From: Acidovorax_G lacteus
Lineage (GTDB): Bacteria > Pseudomonadota > Gammaproteobacteria > Burkholderiales > Burkholderiaceae_C
Assembly: GCF_039540375.1 (NCBI RefSeq)
Contig: NZ_BAABEX010000001.1
Location: 62,001-126,000, forward strand
Reading direction: 5' to 3'
Length of the DNA stretch: 64,000 nucleotides
In this document: piece after piece, positions 1-7,372 of the stretch
How positions within the stretch are numbered: the stretch's first letter is position 1
How the letters are laid out: the number at the start of each line of letters is the position of its first letter
The notes under the pieces: model-generated
Seen by the model: only the letters and a program-made list of their open reading frames with translations
Database searches by the model: none
Told to the model about the DNA's origin: nothing
Program-made: the position numbers and the translations under genes

Positions 1-93
1 AGCAAGCCGCTGCCTCGCTGCGATCCTAGAAGCGGTACCAACGCGCTTCGTATCGTCTCGCAGAGTTCACGCTGCCGGCTAGTGACGAGTCAG

Positions 94-150
94 GCCTAAC
101 TAGTCGCTCCCGCGGACGGCGTCGCCGCCCGCTGAGCTAATTCGTTAGGC
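94..150. other. attC-like integron recombination site (57 bp)
   Basis: An inverse core GCCTAAC (94-100, fits RYYYAAC) and a core GTTAGGC (144-150, fits GTTRRRY) bound an imperfect palindrome of 57 bp. The right half contains CCGCTGAGCTAATTC just before the core, as in many short attC sites of mobile integrons. Length, core pair and internal dyad symmetry all fit an attC. Recombination would cut after the G of GTTAGGC, so a new cassette starts at about 145. The 93 bases to the left hold no recognisable gene and may be the tail of a previous cassette. Confidence 0.72.
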
Positions 151-160
151 CTCATTGTCG

Positions 161-1069
161 ATGTCGCTCCCCACTCCAACAGTTCAGTTCCCGGAAGCGC
201 AAGTTGGCGAGTGGACCGCCATCGACACCACAACAGCGCCAGGACTTTTCGCATATCGTCAAACTCAAGCCGTCGCATTGCTTGAACTCCCTGACTACGG
301 TGGCGGGGACCTTGATGCGGAGCAGCGCCGTGAGGCCCTGCGAAGTGCCGTGTCACTTCATAAGCCACTGGCTGCGCTTTCGTTGTTCCTTGGTGTTGTT
401 GCTCTTGAAGATCTTGTCCGTGACTTGGCAGCGCGGCTCGCTGATCTGCCGGGCTTGACGCAGTTCTTCCCTGAGTTGCCAAAACTTCGTGCTCAAGCGG
501 TGAATCGCCCCGCAGATCAAGCGTTCAAGCGCTTGGATACAGATCCTGCTGGAGTTCTGGACCCCGAAGAAATCAACGGGCGCTTCATGAAAGCGATGGG
601 GGTTGCCCCAGTGCCAGCGGGTGAGTATTGGCACCTGCGCGATCTCGCCCTACTGAGGCATACCGTTGCACACCATGCAGCAGTAATTCGGGCTGTCGAT
701 GTCCCGCGCTTCGCTCACTTCATCATCCTTCCTGGTCGAGTCATCAATCCACCGCCAGACTTCGTTCGTTCAGAGCTTATGTACCTCTACGAGCTCGGCC
801 GCACTATCGAGAAAGCCGTCCAATCCGCGGCGCTCAGCCCCATCATTCAAGCGGCAGGCGCTGGCTGGTCCATGCATCCACCAAAAGTGCTGATTGAGCT
901 CATTGAGCTGTTCGGTTTCTTCGGGTTCATTGAAACGACCACGCTACCCGTTGGCTACTCGGAGCCTGGCTCAGACCTTCGGCAAAGACAGGAGGCGGAG
1001 GCAAATAGGATCCGGGATGTGCTGTTACAAAGATGCATAGCCGAGCTGGTGACTGTTTATGGCAACTAG
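161..1069 (+). CDS. Hypothetical integron-cassette protein with R-x4-H (HEPN-type) motif
   Basis: A 302-residue protein that starts 10 bp after the attC core and ends 6 bp before the next attC-like site, the compact layout of an integron cassette. ATG at 161 is preferred; an in-frame TTG at 155 would add two residues. It is predicted to be mostly helical, with no signal peptide. Residues 75-92 form an acidic helix (LFLGVVALEDLVRDLA). Residues 160-171 read RDLALLRHTVAH, an R166-x4-H171 arrangement at the end of a helix, typical of HEPN-domain RNases. HEPN proteins commonly act in toxin-antitoxin or phage-defence systems; activity here is inference. G+C is visibly lower than in the flanking genes, consistent with acquisition. 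No antitoxin partner is seen in the cassette. Confidence 0.75.
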   Translation: MSLPTPTVQFPEAQVGEWTAIDTTTAPGLFAYRQTQAVALLELPDYGGGDLDAEQRREALRSAVSLHKPLAALSLFLGVVALEDLVRDLAARLADLPGLTQFFPELPKLRAQAVNRPADQAFKRLDTDPAGVLDPEEINGRFMKAMGVAPVPAGEYWHLRDLALLRHTVAHHAAVIRAVDVPRFAHFIILPGRVINPPPDFVRSELMYLYELGRTIEKAVQSAALSPIIQAAGAGWSMHPPKVLIELIELFGFFGFIETTTLPVGYSEPGSDLRQRQEAEANRIRDVLLQRCIAELVTVYGN

Positions 1070-1075
1070 GCCGAG

Positions 1076-1211
1076 GCCTAACTTGGCCGTTAGCCTGTTC
1101 AAATCCCGGCCATCACAGCCCATGCCTTTCCAAACCGCCGCCACCCTTTCAAGCGCCTGTGCGCAGGTGCGCGGTCGCCGTGGCGGGCTTCGCCTGTTGG
1201 GGCTGTTAGGC
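1076..1211. other. Candidate long attC site closing the cassette (136 bp)
   Basis: GCCTAAC at 1076-1082 is followed six bases later by GTTAGCC (1089-1095), resembling the left simple site of an attC. A matching core GTTAGGC lies at 1205-1211. The 136-bp spacing is within the known attC range. The inner arms are poorly complementary, so this is less certain than the site at 94-150. If real, the cassette spans about 145-1205. Confidence 0.5.
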
Positions 1212-1274
1212 TTTCAAGGCTTTTTGGGCGCTTGTGCTAGTCCACTGGGCACAATTAGCTCTTCTTTCTGTAGC
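1211..1274 (-). repeat. Dispersed palindromic repeat, copy 1
   Basis: Read on the minus strand this has the family layout: GCTAC, a spacer, AGCTAATTGTGC, a loop, GCACAAGCGCCCAAAA, then a tail ending CTTGAAA. The stem is TTGTGC/GCACAA. The tail abuts the attC-like core that ends at 1211. It is closest in wording to the copy at 4791-4853. Confidence 0.6.
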
Positions 1275-1296
1275 GCAGTGTCTAGCGCTTCGCTCA

Positions 1297-1322
1297 AGCG
1301 GGCCCGCATTCCGCGGGCCGCT
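1297..1322. other. GC-rich hairpin
   Basis: AGCGGGCCCGC (1297-1307) pairs with GCGGGCCGCT (1313-1322) with a one-base bulge, giving a strong stem of about 10 bp. There is no T-tract. It could be a weak terminator between the cassette and the lipoprotein gene, or the core of a degenerate attC, because it is followed by TAGGC. Confidence 0.35.
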
Positions 1323-1352
1323 TAGGCATCCCATACAACCCCTCTGCTTCGC

Positions 1353-1766
1353 ATGCTCTGTTCGAAACGCACTCTGCTTCCCTTGGCCGCCGTCGTGGCC
1401 GTCTCGGCCCTGTCCTCCGGTTGCTCGAAAAAGCCTGCGGAGCCGCAAGCCACGGCCGAGCCCGTGGCCTTCAAGGCCCAGGCGGTCATTCCGGTCAACC
1501 TGACCTTGCTCAAGGCCGATGGGCAGTCCGGCCGAGTCAGCCCGATTACCAGCAACTACCGCCCCCAAGTGCGGTTCCCACTGGGCTCGCTCGAAGCAAC
1601 CTGTACGGTGCAACTGCCTGCGGCAGCGCCCTCGCTGGAGCCCGGCCAGTCCTCCAGCGCTTCGCTGACTTGCGACACCGAGGTCCGCGTGGAACGGGCC
1701 AAACCCGAGTTCACGGTCGTCGAGGGTGGCAAACTCGTAGGCACTGGCTCAGTGCAATTGCCGTAG
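1353..1766 (+). CDS. Predicted small lipoprotein, function unknown
   Basis: A 137-residue protein with a basic start (MLCSKRT), a hydrophobic segment at residues 8-20 and a lipobox-like SSGC with the candidate lipidated cysteine at residue 24. The serine at position -3 is not the preferred residue. The mature part is rich in Ala, Pro and Val, with two further cysteines (in ATCTVQ and LTCDTE) that could form a disulfide in the periplasm. No domain was recognised. It lies between the cassette array and the DM13 gene, in the same direction as both. It could be a second cassette gene, but no attC-like site follows it, so it more likely belongs to the flanking chromosome. The start is ATG; the ribosome site is weak. 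Confidence 0.6.
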   Translation: MLCSKRTLLPLAAVVAVSALSSGCSKKPAEPQATAEPVAFKAQAVIPVNLTLLKADGQSGRVSPITSNYRPQVRFPLGSLEATCTVQLPAAAPSLEPGQSSSASLTCDTEVRVERAKPEFTVVEGGKLVGTGSVQLP

Positions 1767-1896
1767 CCTGCACACAGGCAGGTCTCACCAGTGGCTCGGG
1801 CTGCCTCCGCTCGCCGCTGGGCTTCTGCGCTGGTGAAGACGGCACGCGAGGCTTTGATACGTCGCCTGTGGCTGACTACCTAAACACCCCTCTCCC

Positions 1897-2373
1897 ATGA
1901 ACACACGCAAGGCCCTTGGGCTCACCCTCTCCCACAGCGCTGTGGCCCTTGCAGGCTTTGCGGCGGGCATTTATGCCTTGCCCATCCTCATTGCGCCCGA
2001 TGCGCCCACGGCCGAGCAGGTGCGGGTGGCTTCGGCGCAGGCCTTGTTTCGGGGGGAGTTTCGGCGCGATCTGAAGGACAGCGATGCCTTGCACTGGGGC
2101 GAGGGGGCCGTCACCGTGACGGCAACGGCGGTTTCGTTGCTGGGCCGGGTGGCGCCGGGGCCTGATTACAAGCTCTACCTGTCGCCAGAGTTTGTCGAGA
2201 CCGAGGCCGACTTTCAGCGGCTCAAGGGCCGCATGTTGCGGGTAGGCGATGTGAAGACGTTTGAGAACTTTGTGGTTCCGCTGCCCAGCGGGGTGGACCC
2301 GGCCCAGTACGCGGCCGTGATCGTGTGGTGCGAGACGTTCAACGAGTTCATTACCGCCGCAAAGTACCGGTAA
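1897..2373 (+). CDS. DM13-domain membrane-anchored protein
   Basis: A 158-residue protein. Residues 11-33 form one hydrophobic segment (signal anchor or uncleaved signal peptide). The rest is a DM13 domain, recognised from features such as PDYKLYLSPEFVE, VGDVKTFENFVVPLP and VIVWCETF with the conserved cysteine, followed by the closing FITAAKYR. DM13 domains are extracytoplasmic and have been proposed to act in electron transfer or redox chemistry through that cysteine; this is family-level inference. It lies 130 bp after the lipoprotein gene and convergent to the next gene. The length is normal for bacterial single-domain DM13 proteins. Confidence 0.85.
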   Translation: MNTRKALGLTLSHSAVALAGFAAGIYALPILIAPDAPTAEQVRVASAQALFRGEFRRDLKDSDALHWGEGAVTVTATAVSLLGRVAPGPDYKLYLSPEFVETEADFQRLKGRMLRVGDVKTFENFVVPLPSGVDPAQYAAVIVWCETFNEFITAAKYR

Positions 2374-2378
2374 TGCTT

Positions 2379-2410
2379 GCGGGCGGTGCGGGCGGTGCGG
2401 GCGGTGCGGT
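2379..2410. repeat. Short tandem repeat of GCGGGCGGT
   Basis: Three exact 9-bp copies (2379-2405) plus a partial fourth lie just after the DM13 stop codon. This is a simple low-complexity tract and may vary in copy number between strains. Confidence 0.8.
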
Positions 2411-2478
2411 GAGGGCCGTGCTGGCGCTGACCCCGATGTGTGCAGTGCAGCCTATGCAGGCCAGCGCCAATGTTAGAA

Positions 2479-2504
2479 GGCCGCCATGTGGCGCAGCGGC
2501 GGCC
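2479..2504. terminator. Possible bidirectional terminator hairpin
   Basis: GGCCGCC (2479-2485) and GGCGGCC (2498-2504) form a 7-bp stem between the convergent DM13 gene and the minus-strand gene at 2539-2925. Only a short TCTTC follows, so intrinsic termination would be weak. Confidence 0.4.
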
Positions 2505-2538
2505 TCTTCAGCCGCCTGGGCCTTGCGCAGCCCTGCCC

Positions 2539-2925
2539 TCAGGCCGCTTTGCGAAACGGCTCCGCAGGGCGCTCAAACTTGCCATGCGGCAGCGTGGCCA
2601 GGCGCGAGAACATGCGGCGCACGTAGCCGCGCACCCACAGGCATTTGTTGAGTTCGTCCACGGGCAGCGGGCCCGAGACGACGACGATGTCGTTGGCCAC
2701 GTCTTGCGCACCGGCGGCGCGCAGGCGGCGGCGGGTGTTGTTGGCCCATGACTGGATGCGGGCGGGGCTGCCGTGCTGGTGCAGCTCGCCGGTGTGGCGG
2801 TCAAAGGCGATGGCCACGAGGTCGGTCTTGAGCTTGAAGCGGCGCTCGCCGGTGATCGCGCTCGGGGCTTCGCGCATGTCATACAGATAGTAGCTGCCGG
2901 ATTTGAGCTGGTATTGCATGTCCAT
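2539..2925 (-). CDS. Conserved hypothetical protein, small basic
   Basis: A 128-residue soluble protein of unknown function beginning MDMQYQLKSGSYYLYDMRE. The start at 2925 is chosen because AAGAGGAA lies about 7 bases upstream; the open frame continues further upstream but without a comparable ribosome site. The protein is rich in Arg and Lys and has no signal peptide or membrane segment. A stretch like VAIAFDRHTGELHQHGSP suggests a beta-rich N-terminal half, followed by basic helices (RRRLRAAGA, RGYVRRMFSRL). I do not recognise the family. It stands alone, convergent with the DM13 gene and separated from pldA by about 230 bp. Confidence 0.7.
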   Translation of the reverse strand: MDMQYQLKSGSYYLYDMREAPSAITGERRFKLKTDLVAIAFDRHTGELHQHGSPARIQSWANNTRRRLRAAGAQDVANDIVVVSGPLPVDELNKCLWVRGYVRRMFSRLATLPHGKFERPAEPFRKAA

Positions 2926-3153
2926 GGGGTGTTCCTCTTGGGGCGCATTGTCCGGCGGGGGGCGGGGGCCAGACGGTTGATAAGCGCCGCCATTGCCCTG
3001 CTTTTCAGGCCCGGGCTGCGCGGCGCCGCGCCCGCTGCGGATTGTGGTGCGCACAGGCCCCGGCACGCGCGGTGCGGGGCGTTGTCGAGGTAACGAATTG
3101 TGTAGCCCGGCTGGTGGGTCGCCGGGCGCTTGGGGCCGCGGGCGCGGCGGGGG

Positions 3154-4329
3154 TCAGAAGTCCGTCAGGCTCAGGCCCACGCTGAACACGGTGCGCTTGC
3201 GGTTGTAGTCGATCATGCTGTCGCCATAGCCGCTGAAGAGCTGGGTGTGCAGGCGCAGGTTGCTTTTGCTGCCCCACAGTCCGGTGCCCAGGCTTTGCAG
3301 CCATTCCAGCCGCACCGACCCGCGCGAGCTGGTGGCCAGCGAATGGCGCAGCGTGGCCGACAGGGTGTTGTCGGCGTCCATGTTCCAGCGCACGTTCAGT
3401 TCGCCGCGGCCCACATAGTCGCTGATGCCCGGGTTGTCGTCGCTGTCGGCGCTTTCGGGGATGCGCTTCCACAGCCGCGCGTTCACCTGCCAGCGGTTGT
3501 CCAGCTCCATGCCGGTCATCAGGTACACGCGGTTCCAGCTGCGCGACAGCGGCAGGCTCTGCCCGTTGGACTGGTGCACCAGCCCGATGCCGCTGTAGCG
3601 CCACTTCCAGCCCAGCGGCAGTTGCGCCGTGGTGGGGTACACGTACATGAACTCGGGTTCGTGGTCGGTGGCGCGGAAGGGGCGCGACAGCTCGGGCGTG
3701 AACAGTTGCCAGTACGACTGCTGCGTGTAGCCAAACCACAGCGAATCCTTGAGCGTGGGGTTGCCCTGCGTGAGCAGGCCCTGGGCGAGCTTGGTGCGCA
3801 CGGAGAGCTGGATGCGGTTTTCCACCTTGCGGTAGGGCGTGGATTCGGTGGCCGAATGGCCGGGGCTGGCGGAGGTGGGCTGGCGGTTCACGCTGCTGCC
3901 AGCGGCCACGGCCACGGTGATGGGGCGGTAGCTGCGAAAGCTGAAGGTGCCGCAGTCGGTGCCGGTTTCCAGCTCCCAGAAGCGCGAGAGGTCGCTGTAT
4001 TGGCTGTCGCGGCAGCCTTCGGTGCGCGCCACTTCGATCATGCGGGTGGCGGGCAGTGTGGCGTCCACGGGCGGGGTCACGGCGGCCGCTTCGGGCGTGG
4101 CGCTGGCCAGGGCGGGCGGTGCGCCCGTGGCCTGCTGCGCGGCCCACTGGTCAAAGCAGGCCAGGCGGGCGTTGGCGTCTTGCGTGATGGCGCTGCAGCG
4201 CCGCCAGGCGGCGTCACCGCTGGGGGCCGCTGCCCCGGCGGCGGGGGCCTGGGCCCATGCGGCGGGCGCGGCCAGTGCGGCGGCAGCGGCGGCCAGGGCC
4301 AGCGCTGCGTGGCGGGCGGGGGCTACCAC
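3154..4329 (-). CDS. pldA: Outer membrane phospholipase A (OMPLA)
   Basis: Calcium-dependent phospholipase A1/A2 of the outer membrane that hydrolyses phospholipids reaching the outer leaflet. From the GTG at 4329 the protein has 391 residues: a signal peptide (residues 1-27, ending AWAQA), an N-terminal extension to about residue 90, then the beta-barrel. The catalytic triad is visible as H252, S254 (VHQSNG) and N266 (RSWNR), with the 2 and 12 residue spacing known for the family. The GTG start is preferred over an ATG at 4398 because it places the signal peptide at the N-terminus and overlaps the stop of the upstream lipoprotein gene (GTGGTAG), implying translational coupling. The C-terminus ends in a phenylalanine, as is usual for barrel proteins. 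Confidence 0.9.
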   Translation of the reverse strand: MVAPARHAALALAAAAAALAAPAAWAQAPAAGAAAPSGDAAWRRCSAITQDANARLACFDQWAAQQATGAPPALASATPEAAAVTPPVDATLPATRMIEVARTEGCRDSQYSDLSRFWELETGTDCGTFSFRSYRPITVAVAAGSSVNRQPTSASPGHSATESTPYRKVENRIQLSVRTKLAQGLLTQGNPTLKDSLWFGYTQQSYWQLFTPELSRPFRATDHEPEFMYVYPTTAQLPLGWKWRYSGIGLVHQSNGQSLPLSRSWNRVYLMTGMELDNRWQVNARLWKRIPESADSDDNPGISDYVGRGELNVRWNMDADNTLSATLRHSLATSSRGSVRLEWLQSLGTGLWGSKSNLRLHTQLFSGYGDSMIDYNRKRTVFSVGLSLTDF

Positions 4330-4916
4330 TGGCCGGCGGCCGGCAGGCGTTTGCGCAGCACGAAGGCGAGCGTTCGGGATGAGCTGGGATGTGTCCATGT
4401 TCCGCGGATCTCCTGGCCGCAACGGCCGTCCACGACCCGGCCGATCCAGGTCGCGCTGATGTTGGTGCCGTTCTCCGATTCTTCCAGAGTCAGGTCGCCG
4501 TCTTCCACGTCGCCGCTGAGCAGCACGCGCAGCGGCCCGCGCTGCAGGTGCCCGCGCACGCTGTGGGCCAGCTCGGGGTGCTGCACCAGCGTGAGTGTGG
4601 TGGCCGCAGCGTCGGCCCCGCTGCCCAGTTGCGCCGTCCACTCGCCGATCAGGTGGCGGTGCGTGGTGTCGGCGGGCGTGGCCGGGCAGCTGAGCGGCGC
4701 GGCGGGCGCCGTGGGGGCACCTGATGCACTGGCAGCACTGGCCGCGCTCGGGGCGCTTCCGGCGCGGCTGGGCGGCTCGGTGGTTTCAGGGCGATTTTGG
4801 GCGCTTGTGCTTGAAAACCAAGCACAACCAGCTATCAAAAATGTAGCAATTCGTACGCCCCGGGCCAGGGTGCGGGTGGCCTGTGGGCGGGGCAGGGCGG
4901 TGCGGGGTGCGGGCAT
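4323..4916 (-). CDS. Predicted lipoprotein upstream of pldA; signal region encoded by a palindromic repeat
   Basis: A 197-residue protein. Residues 21-31 read VRIATFLIAGC, a hydrophobic core ending in a canonical lipobox (IAGC, cysteine 31). Most of this segment (about residues 22-42) is encoded by a copy of the dispersed palindromic repeat (4791-4853). After a Ser/Ala/Pro-rich linker (residues 45-75) comes a compact domain of about 120 residues with features such as LIGEWTAQL, NISATWIGRV and IRGTWTHP, suggestive of a small beta-barrel, lipocalin-like fold; this is weak inference. Two cysteines (in LSCPAT and GRCGQE) may pair. The stop overlaps the pldA start region, so the two are probably one transcription unit, perhaps envelope maintenance. 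ATG at 4916 is the likely start. Confidence 0.65.
   Translation of the reverse strand: MPAPRTALPRPQATRTLARGVRIATFLIAGCAWFSSTSAQNRPETTEPPSRAGSAPSAASAASASGAPTAPAAPLSCPATPADTTHRHLIGEWTAQLGSGADAAATTLTLVQHPELAHSVRGHLQRGPLRVLLSGDVEDGDLTLEESENGTNISATWIGRVVDGRCGQEIRGTWTHPSSSRTLAFVLRKRLPAAGQW
4791..4853 (-). repeat. Dispersed palindromic repeat, copy 2 (inside a gene)
   Basis: TTGTGCTT (4805-4812) pairs with AAGCACAA (4820-4827) around a 7-base loop. On the minus strand it reads TTGCTAC, spacer, GATAGCTGGTTGTGCTTG, loop, then CAAGCGCCCAAAATCGC. It lies entirely within the lipoprotein gene at 4323-4916 and keeps the reading frame open. Confidence 0.8.
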
Positions 4917-5001
4917 GGCGGGGTGTGTCACTGGGGCATCGCGGGGGGCATCACGGGCGGGCAGTGGTGCAGGCCGGGCAGGCTGGCGGTGGGCGGGCCG
5001 C

Positions 5002-7080
5002 TCAGGCCTGGGGTGTGCCGCTGGCAGCGGCGGCCTGTGCCTTGGCGGCAAATTCGGCGCGCAGGGCCTTGAGCTTTTCGCGCGGGTCTTCGCGGGCGGT
5101 TTTCTGGTCCAGGGCCATTTCGGCAATGAAGCGGCTGGGTTGCGCGGCCACCATCTCGCGGCCCTTCTTGCGCTTTTTGGTCCAGCTCACGGCCAGCGTG
5201 CGCTGGGCGCGGGTGATGCCCACGTACATCAGGCGGCGCTCTTCCTGCAGGCGCTGGGCGGTGTCGTCCGACACCTTTTCCTGCCGGCCTTCGTCGTCGT
5301 CGAGCTTGAAGGGCAGCATGCCCTCGGTCACGCCCACCAGGATCACGTGCGGCCATTCCAGCCCCTTGCTGGCGTGCAGGGTCGAGAGCGTGACCATGTC
5401 CTGCTCCTGCTCGCGCTCGCTGATGGTGGACAGCAGCGCGATGGTCTGCGACACCTCCAGCAGGCTTTTGGATTCGGTCACCACGTCGGCGCCCGTGGCG
5501 TCCTGCACCTGGCCCCCGGCGCGCTGGGCCATCCAGTCGCAAAACTCCAGCACGTTGCTCCAGCGCGCAGCGGCGGCCTTTTCGTTGTCTTCGCCTTCGT
5601 ACAGGTGCTTTTCGTATTCGATCTCGCGCAGCCAGTCGGCCAGAAAGGTGCGCGAGGCTTCGGCCCCGAGCGTGTGGCGGGCGCGGTATTCCAGGTCGTT
5701 GATGTAGCGGCCAAACTCGTGCAGGCCTTCCAGCGCACGGCGCGGCACGGCCGCGGGCAGCATGGCGTTGAACAGCGCGCCGAACATGCTTTGCTTGTGC
5801 TGCGACGCAAACTCGCCCAGCGCGCCCAGCGTGGTGTGGCCGATGCCGCGCTTGGGGTTGGTGATGGCGCGCAGAAACGCCGGGTCGTCGTCGTTGTTGA
5901 TCCACAGCCGGAACCAGGCGCACAGGTCGCGGATTTCGGCGCGGTCAAAAAAGCTGGTGCCGCCTGACACCTTGTACGGAATGTTCGCGCGGCGCAGCGC
6001 TTTTTCAAACGGCTTGGCCTGGTGGTTGGCGCGGTACAGGATGGCAAAGCTCTTCCAGTCGGGCGGCGGGTTGCTGCCCGCGCGCAGGCTCTGGATGCGC
6101 GCCACCGCGCGCTCGGCCTCGTGCTCTTCGGTGTCGGCGTCCACCACGCGCACGGGTTCGCCCTCGCCCAGCTCGGAAAACAGCGTTTTCGGAAACAGCT
6201 TGGGGTTGGGCCCGATGACGTTGTTGGCCGCGCGCAGGATGGCGCTGGTCGAGCGGTAGTTCTGTTCGAGCTTGATCACGCGCAGCGACGGGTAGTCCTG
6301 CGGCAGCTTCTTGAGGTTGTCGAGCGTGGCCCCGCGCCAGCCGTAGATGGACTGGTCGTCGTCGCCCACGGCGGTGAAGCGCCCGCGCTCGCCCACCAGC
6401 AGCTTGAGCAGTTCGTACTGCGTGGCGTTGGTGTCCTGGTATTCGTCCACCAGCACATGGCCCAGCAGCTGCTGCCATTTCTCGCGAACCTGGGGGTGGT
6501 CACGCAGCAGGCGCAGCGGCATGCCGATCAGGTCGTCGAAGTCCACGCTCTGGTAGGCGGTCAGGCGCTCTTCGTAGCGCGCCATCACCACGGCAATGCT
6601 GCGCTCGTGGTCGTCTTGTGCCTGGGCCAGCGCCTGCTGCGCATTGAGGCCCATGTTCTTCCACTTGCTGATGGTCCACTGCCACTGGCGGGCGGTGGCC
6701 AGGTCGGTGGTGCCACCGGCCGCGTCTTTCAGGATGCTGGCCACATCGTCGGCATCCAGAATGGAAAACTGCGGCTTGAGGCCCAGCACCTGCCCGTCTT
6801 CACGCACCATGCGCACGCCCAGCGCGTGGAAGGTGCACACCAGCACGTCGCGCGCACTGCGGCCGATCAGGCCCTGGGCGCGCTCGCGCATTTCGGCCGC
6901 GGCCTTGTTGGTGAAGGTGATGGCCGCAATGCGCTTGGGGGCCAGGCCCTGTTCGATCAGGTGCGCAATCTTGTGCGTGATCACCCGCGTTTTGCCCGAG
7001 CCCGCACCGGCCAGCACCAGGCAGGGGCCCTGGATGTAATGAACAGCCTGGAGCTGGGCAAGGTTGAGACCGGCAGACAT
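5002..7080 (-). CDS. rep: ATP-dependent DNA helicase Rep (UvrD/Rep family)
   Basis: Superfamily 1A helicase moving 3' to 5' on single-stranded DNA; Rep clears protein blocks ahead of replication forks. The protein has 692 residues, close to E. coli Rep (673). Visible motifs: Walker A AGAGSGKT (residues 24-31), motif Ia ITFTNKAAAEM, DEYQDTN (motif II), DDDQSIYGWRGA (motif III), KLEQNYRS (motif IV), LHASKGLEWPHV (motif V) and YVGITRAQ (motif VI). The wording GPCLVLAGAGSGKTRVIT is closer to Rep than to UvrD. The start MSAGLNLAQ at 7080 is chosen by alignment to the family; the open frame extends much further upstream but without family resemblance. It is divergent from the ABC binding-protein gene across 292 bp. 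Confidence 0.93.
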   Translation of the reverse strand: MSAGLNLAQLQAVHYIQGPCLVLAGAGSGKTRVITHKIAHLIEQGLAPKRIAAITFTNKAAAEMRERAQGLIGRSARDVLVCTFHALGVRMVREDGQVLGLKPQFSILDADDVASILKDAAGGTTDLATARQWQWTISKWKNMGLNAQQALAQAQDDHERSIAVVMARYEERLTAYQSVDFDDLIGMPLRLLRDHPQVREKWQQLLGHVLVDEYQDTNATQYELLKLLVGERGRFTAVGDDDQSIYGWRGATLDNLKKLPQDYPSLRVIKLEQNYRSTSAILRAANNVIGPNPKLFPKTLFSELGEGEPVRVVDADTEEHEAERAVARIQSLRAGSNPPPDWKSFAILYRANHQAKPFEKALRRANIPYKVSGGTSFFDRAEIRDLCAWFRLWINNDDDPAFLRAITNPKRGIGHTTLGALGEFASQHKQSMFGALFNAMLPAAVPRRALEGLHEFGRYINDLEYRARHTLGAEASRTFLADWLREIEYEKHLYEGEDNEKAAAARWSNVLEFCDWMAQRAGGQVQDATGADVVTESKSLLEVSQTIALLSTISEREQEQDMVTLSTLHASKGLEWPHVILVGVTEGMLPFKLDDDEGRQEKVSDDTAQRLQEERRLMYVGITRAQRTLAVSWTKKRKKGREMVAAQPSRFIAEMALDQKTAREDPREKLKALRAEFAAKAQAAAASGTPQA

Positions 7081-7372
7081 GGGGCGGGGCGATGCAGAAC
7101 AGGGAGGCGGTGCGCGCGGGCGGGCCGCCCGGTGCCCGCGGGGCGAGCGGCAAGAGGGCGCAATGATACCGGCGGCCCCTGCGGGCCCTGTGGGGCCATT
7201 TGCATGGCCCCGGGCCGCGGCCGGGCAGGGGGCTGACGAAAGCCTGACGCAACGGGCCGCAGGCCGCGTGGCTGGGCCGCTGTGCGGCCTGCGCCTGCGG
7301 GAAACCCCGCTTACCAGTGCTGTGGGGGCGCTTTGATACTCGCCAGTCAAAACACAGCCTTCTGTCGCGCAG

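Noticed and set aside
1098..1112. tRNA-like T-loop GTTCAAATCC near the cassette end
   Set aside because: The flanking five bases do not pair as a T-stem and no anticodon or acceptor stem can be built around it. It lies inside the attC-like site.
2379..2410. Possible CRISPR-like or iteron repeats
   Set aside because: The units are 9 bp, head to tail with no spacers, and only three copies. No Cas or replication genes are near. Treated as a simple tandem repeat.
3130..5967. Very long plus-strand open frame opposite pldA and rep
   Set aside because: It is the antisense of genes with clear family motifs, its product is His/Ala/Gly/Arg-rich, as expected of an antisense frame in GC-rich DNA, and it has no recognised domain.
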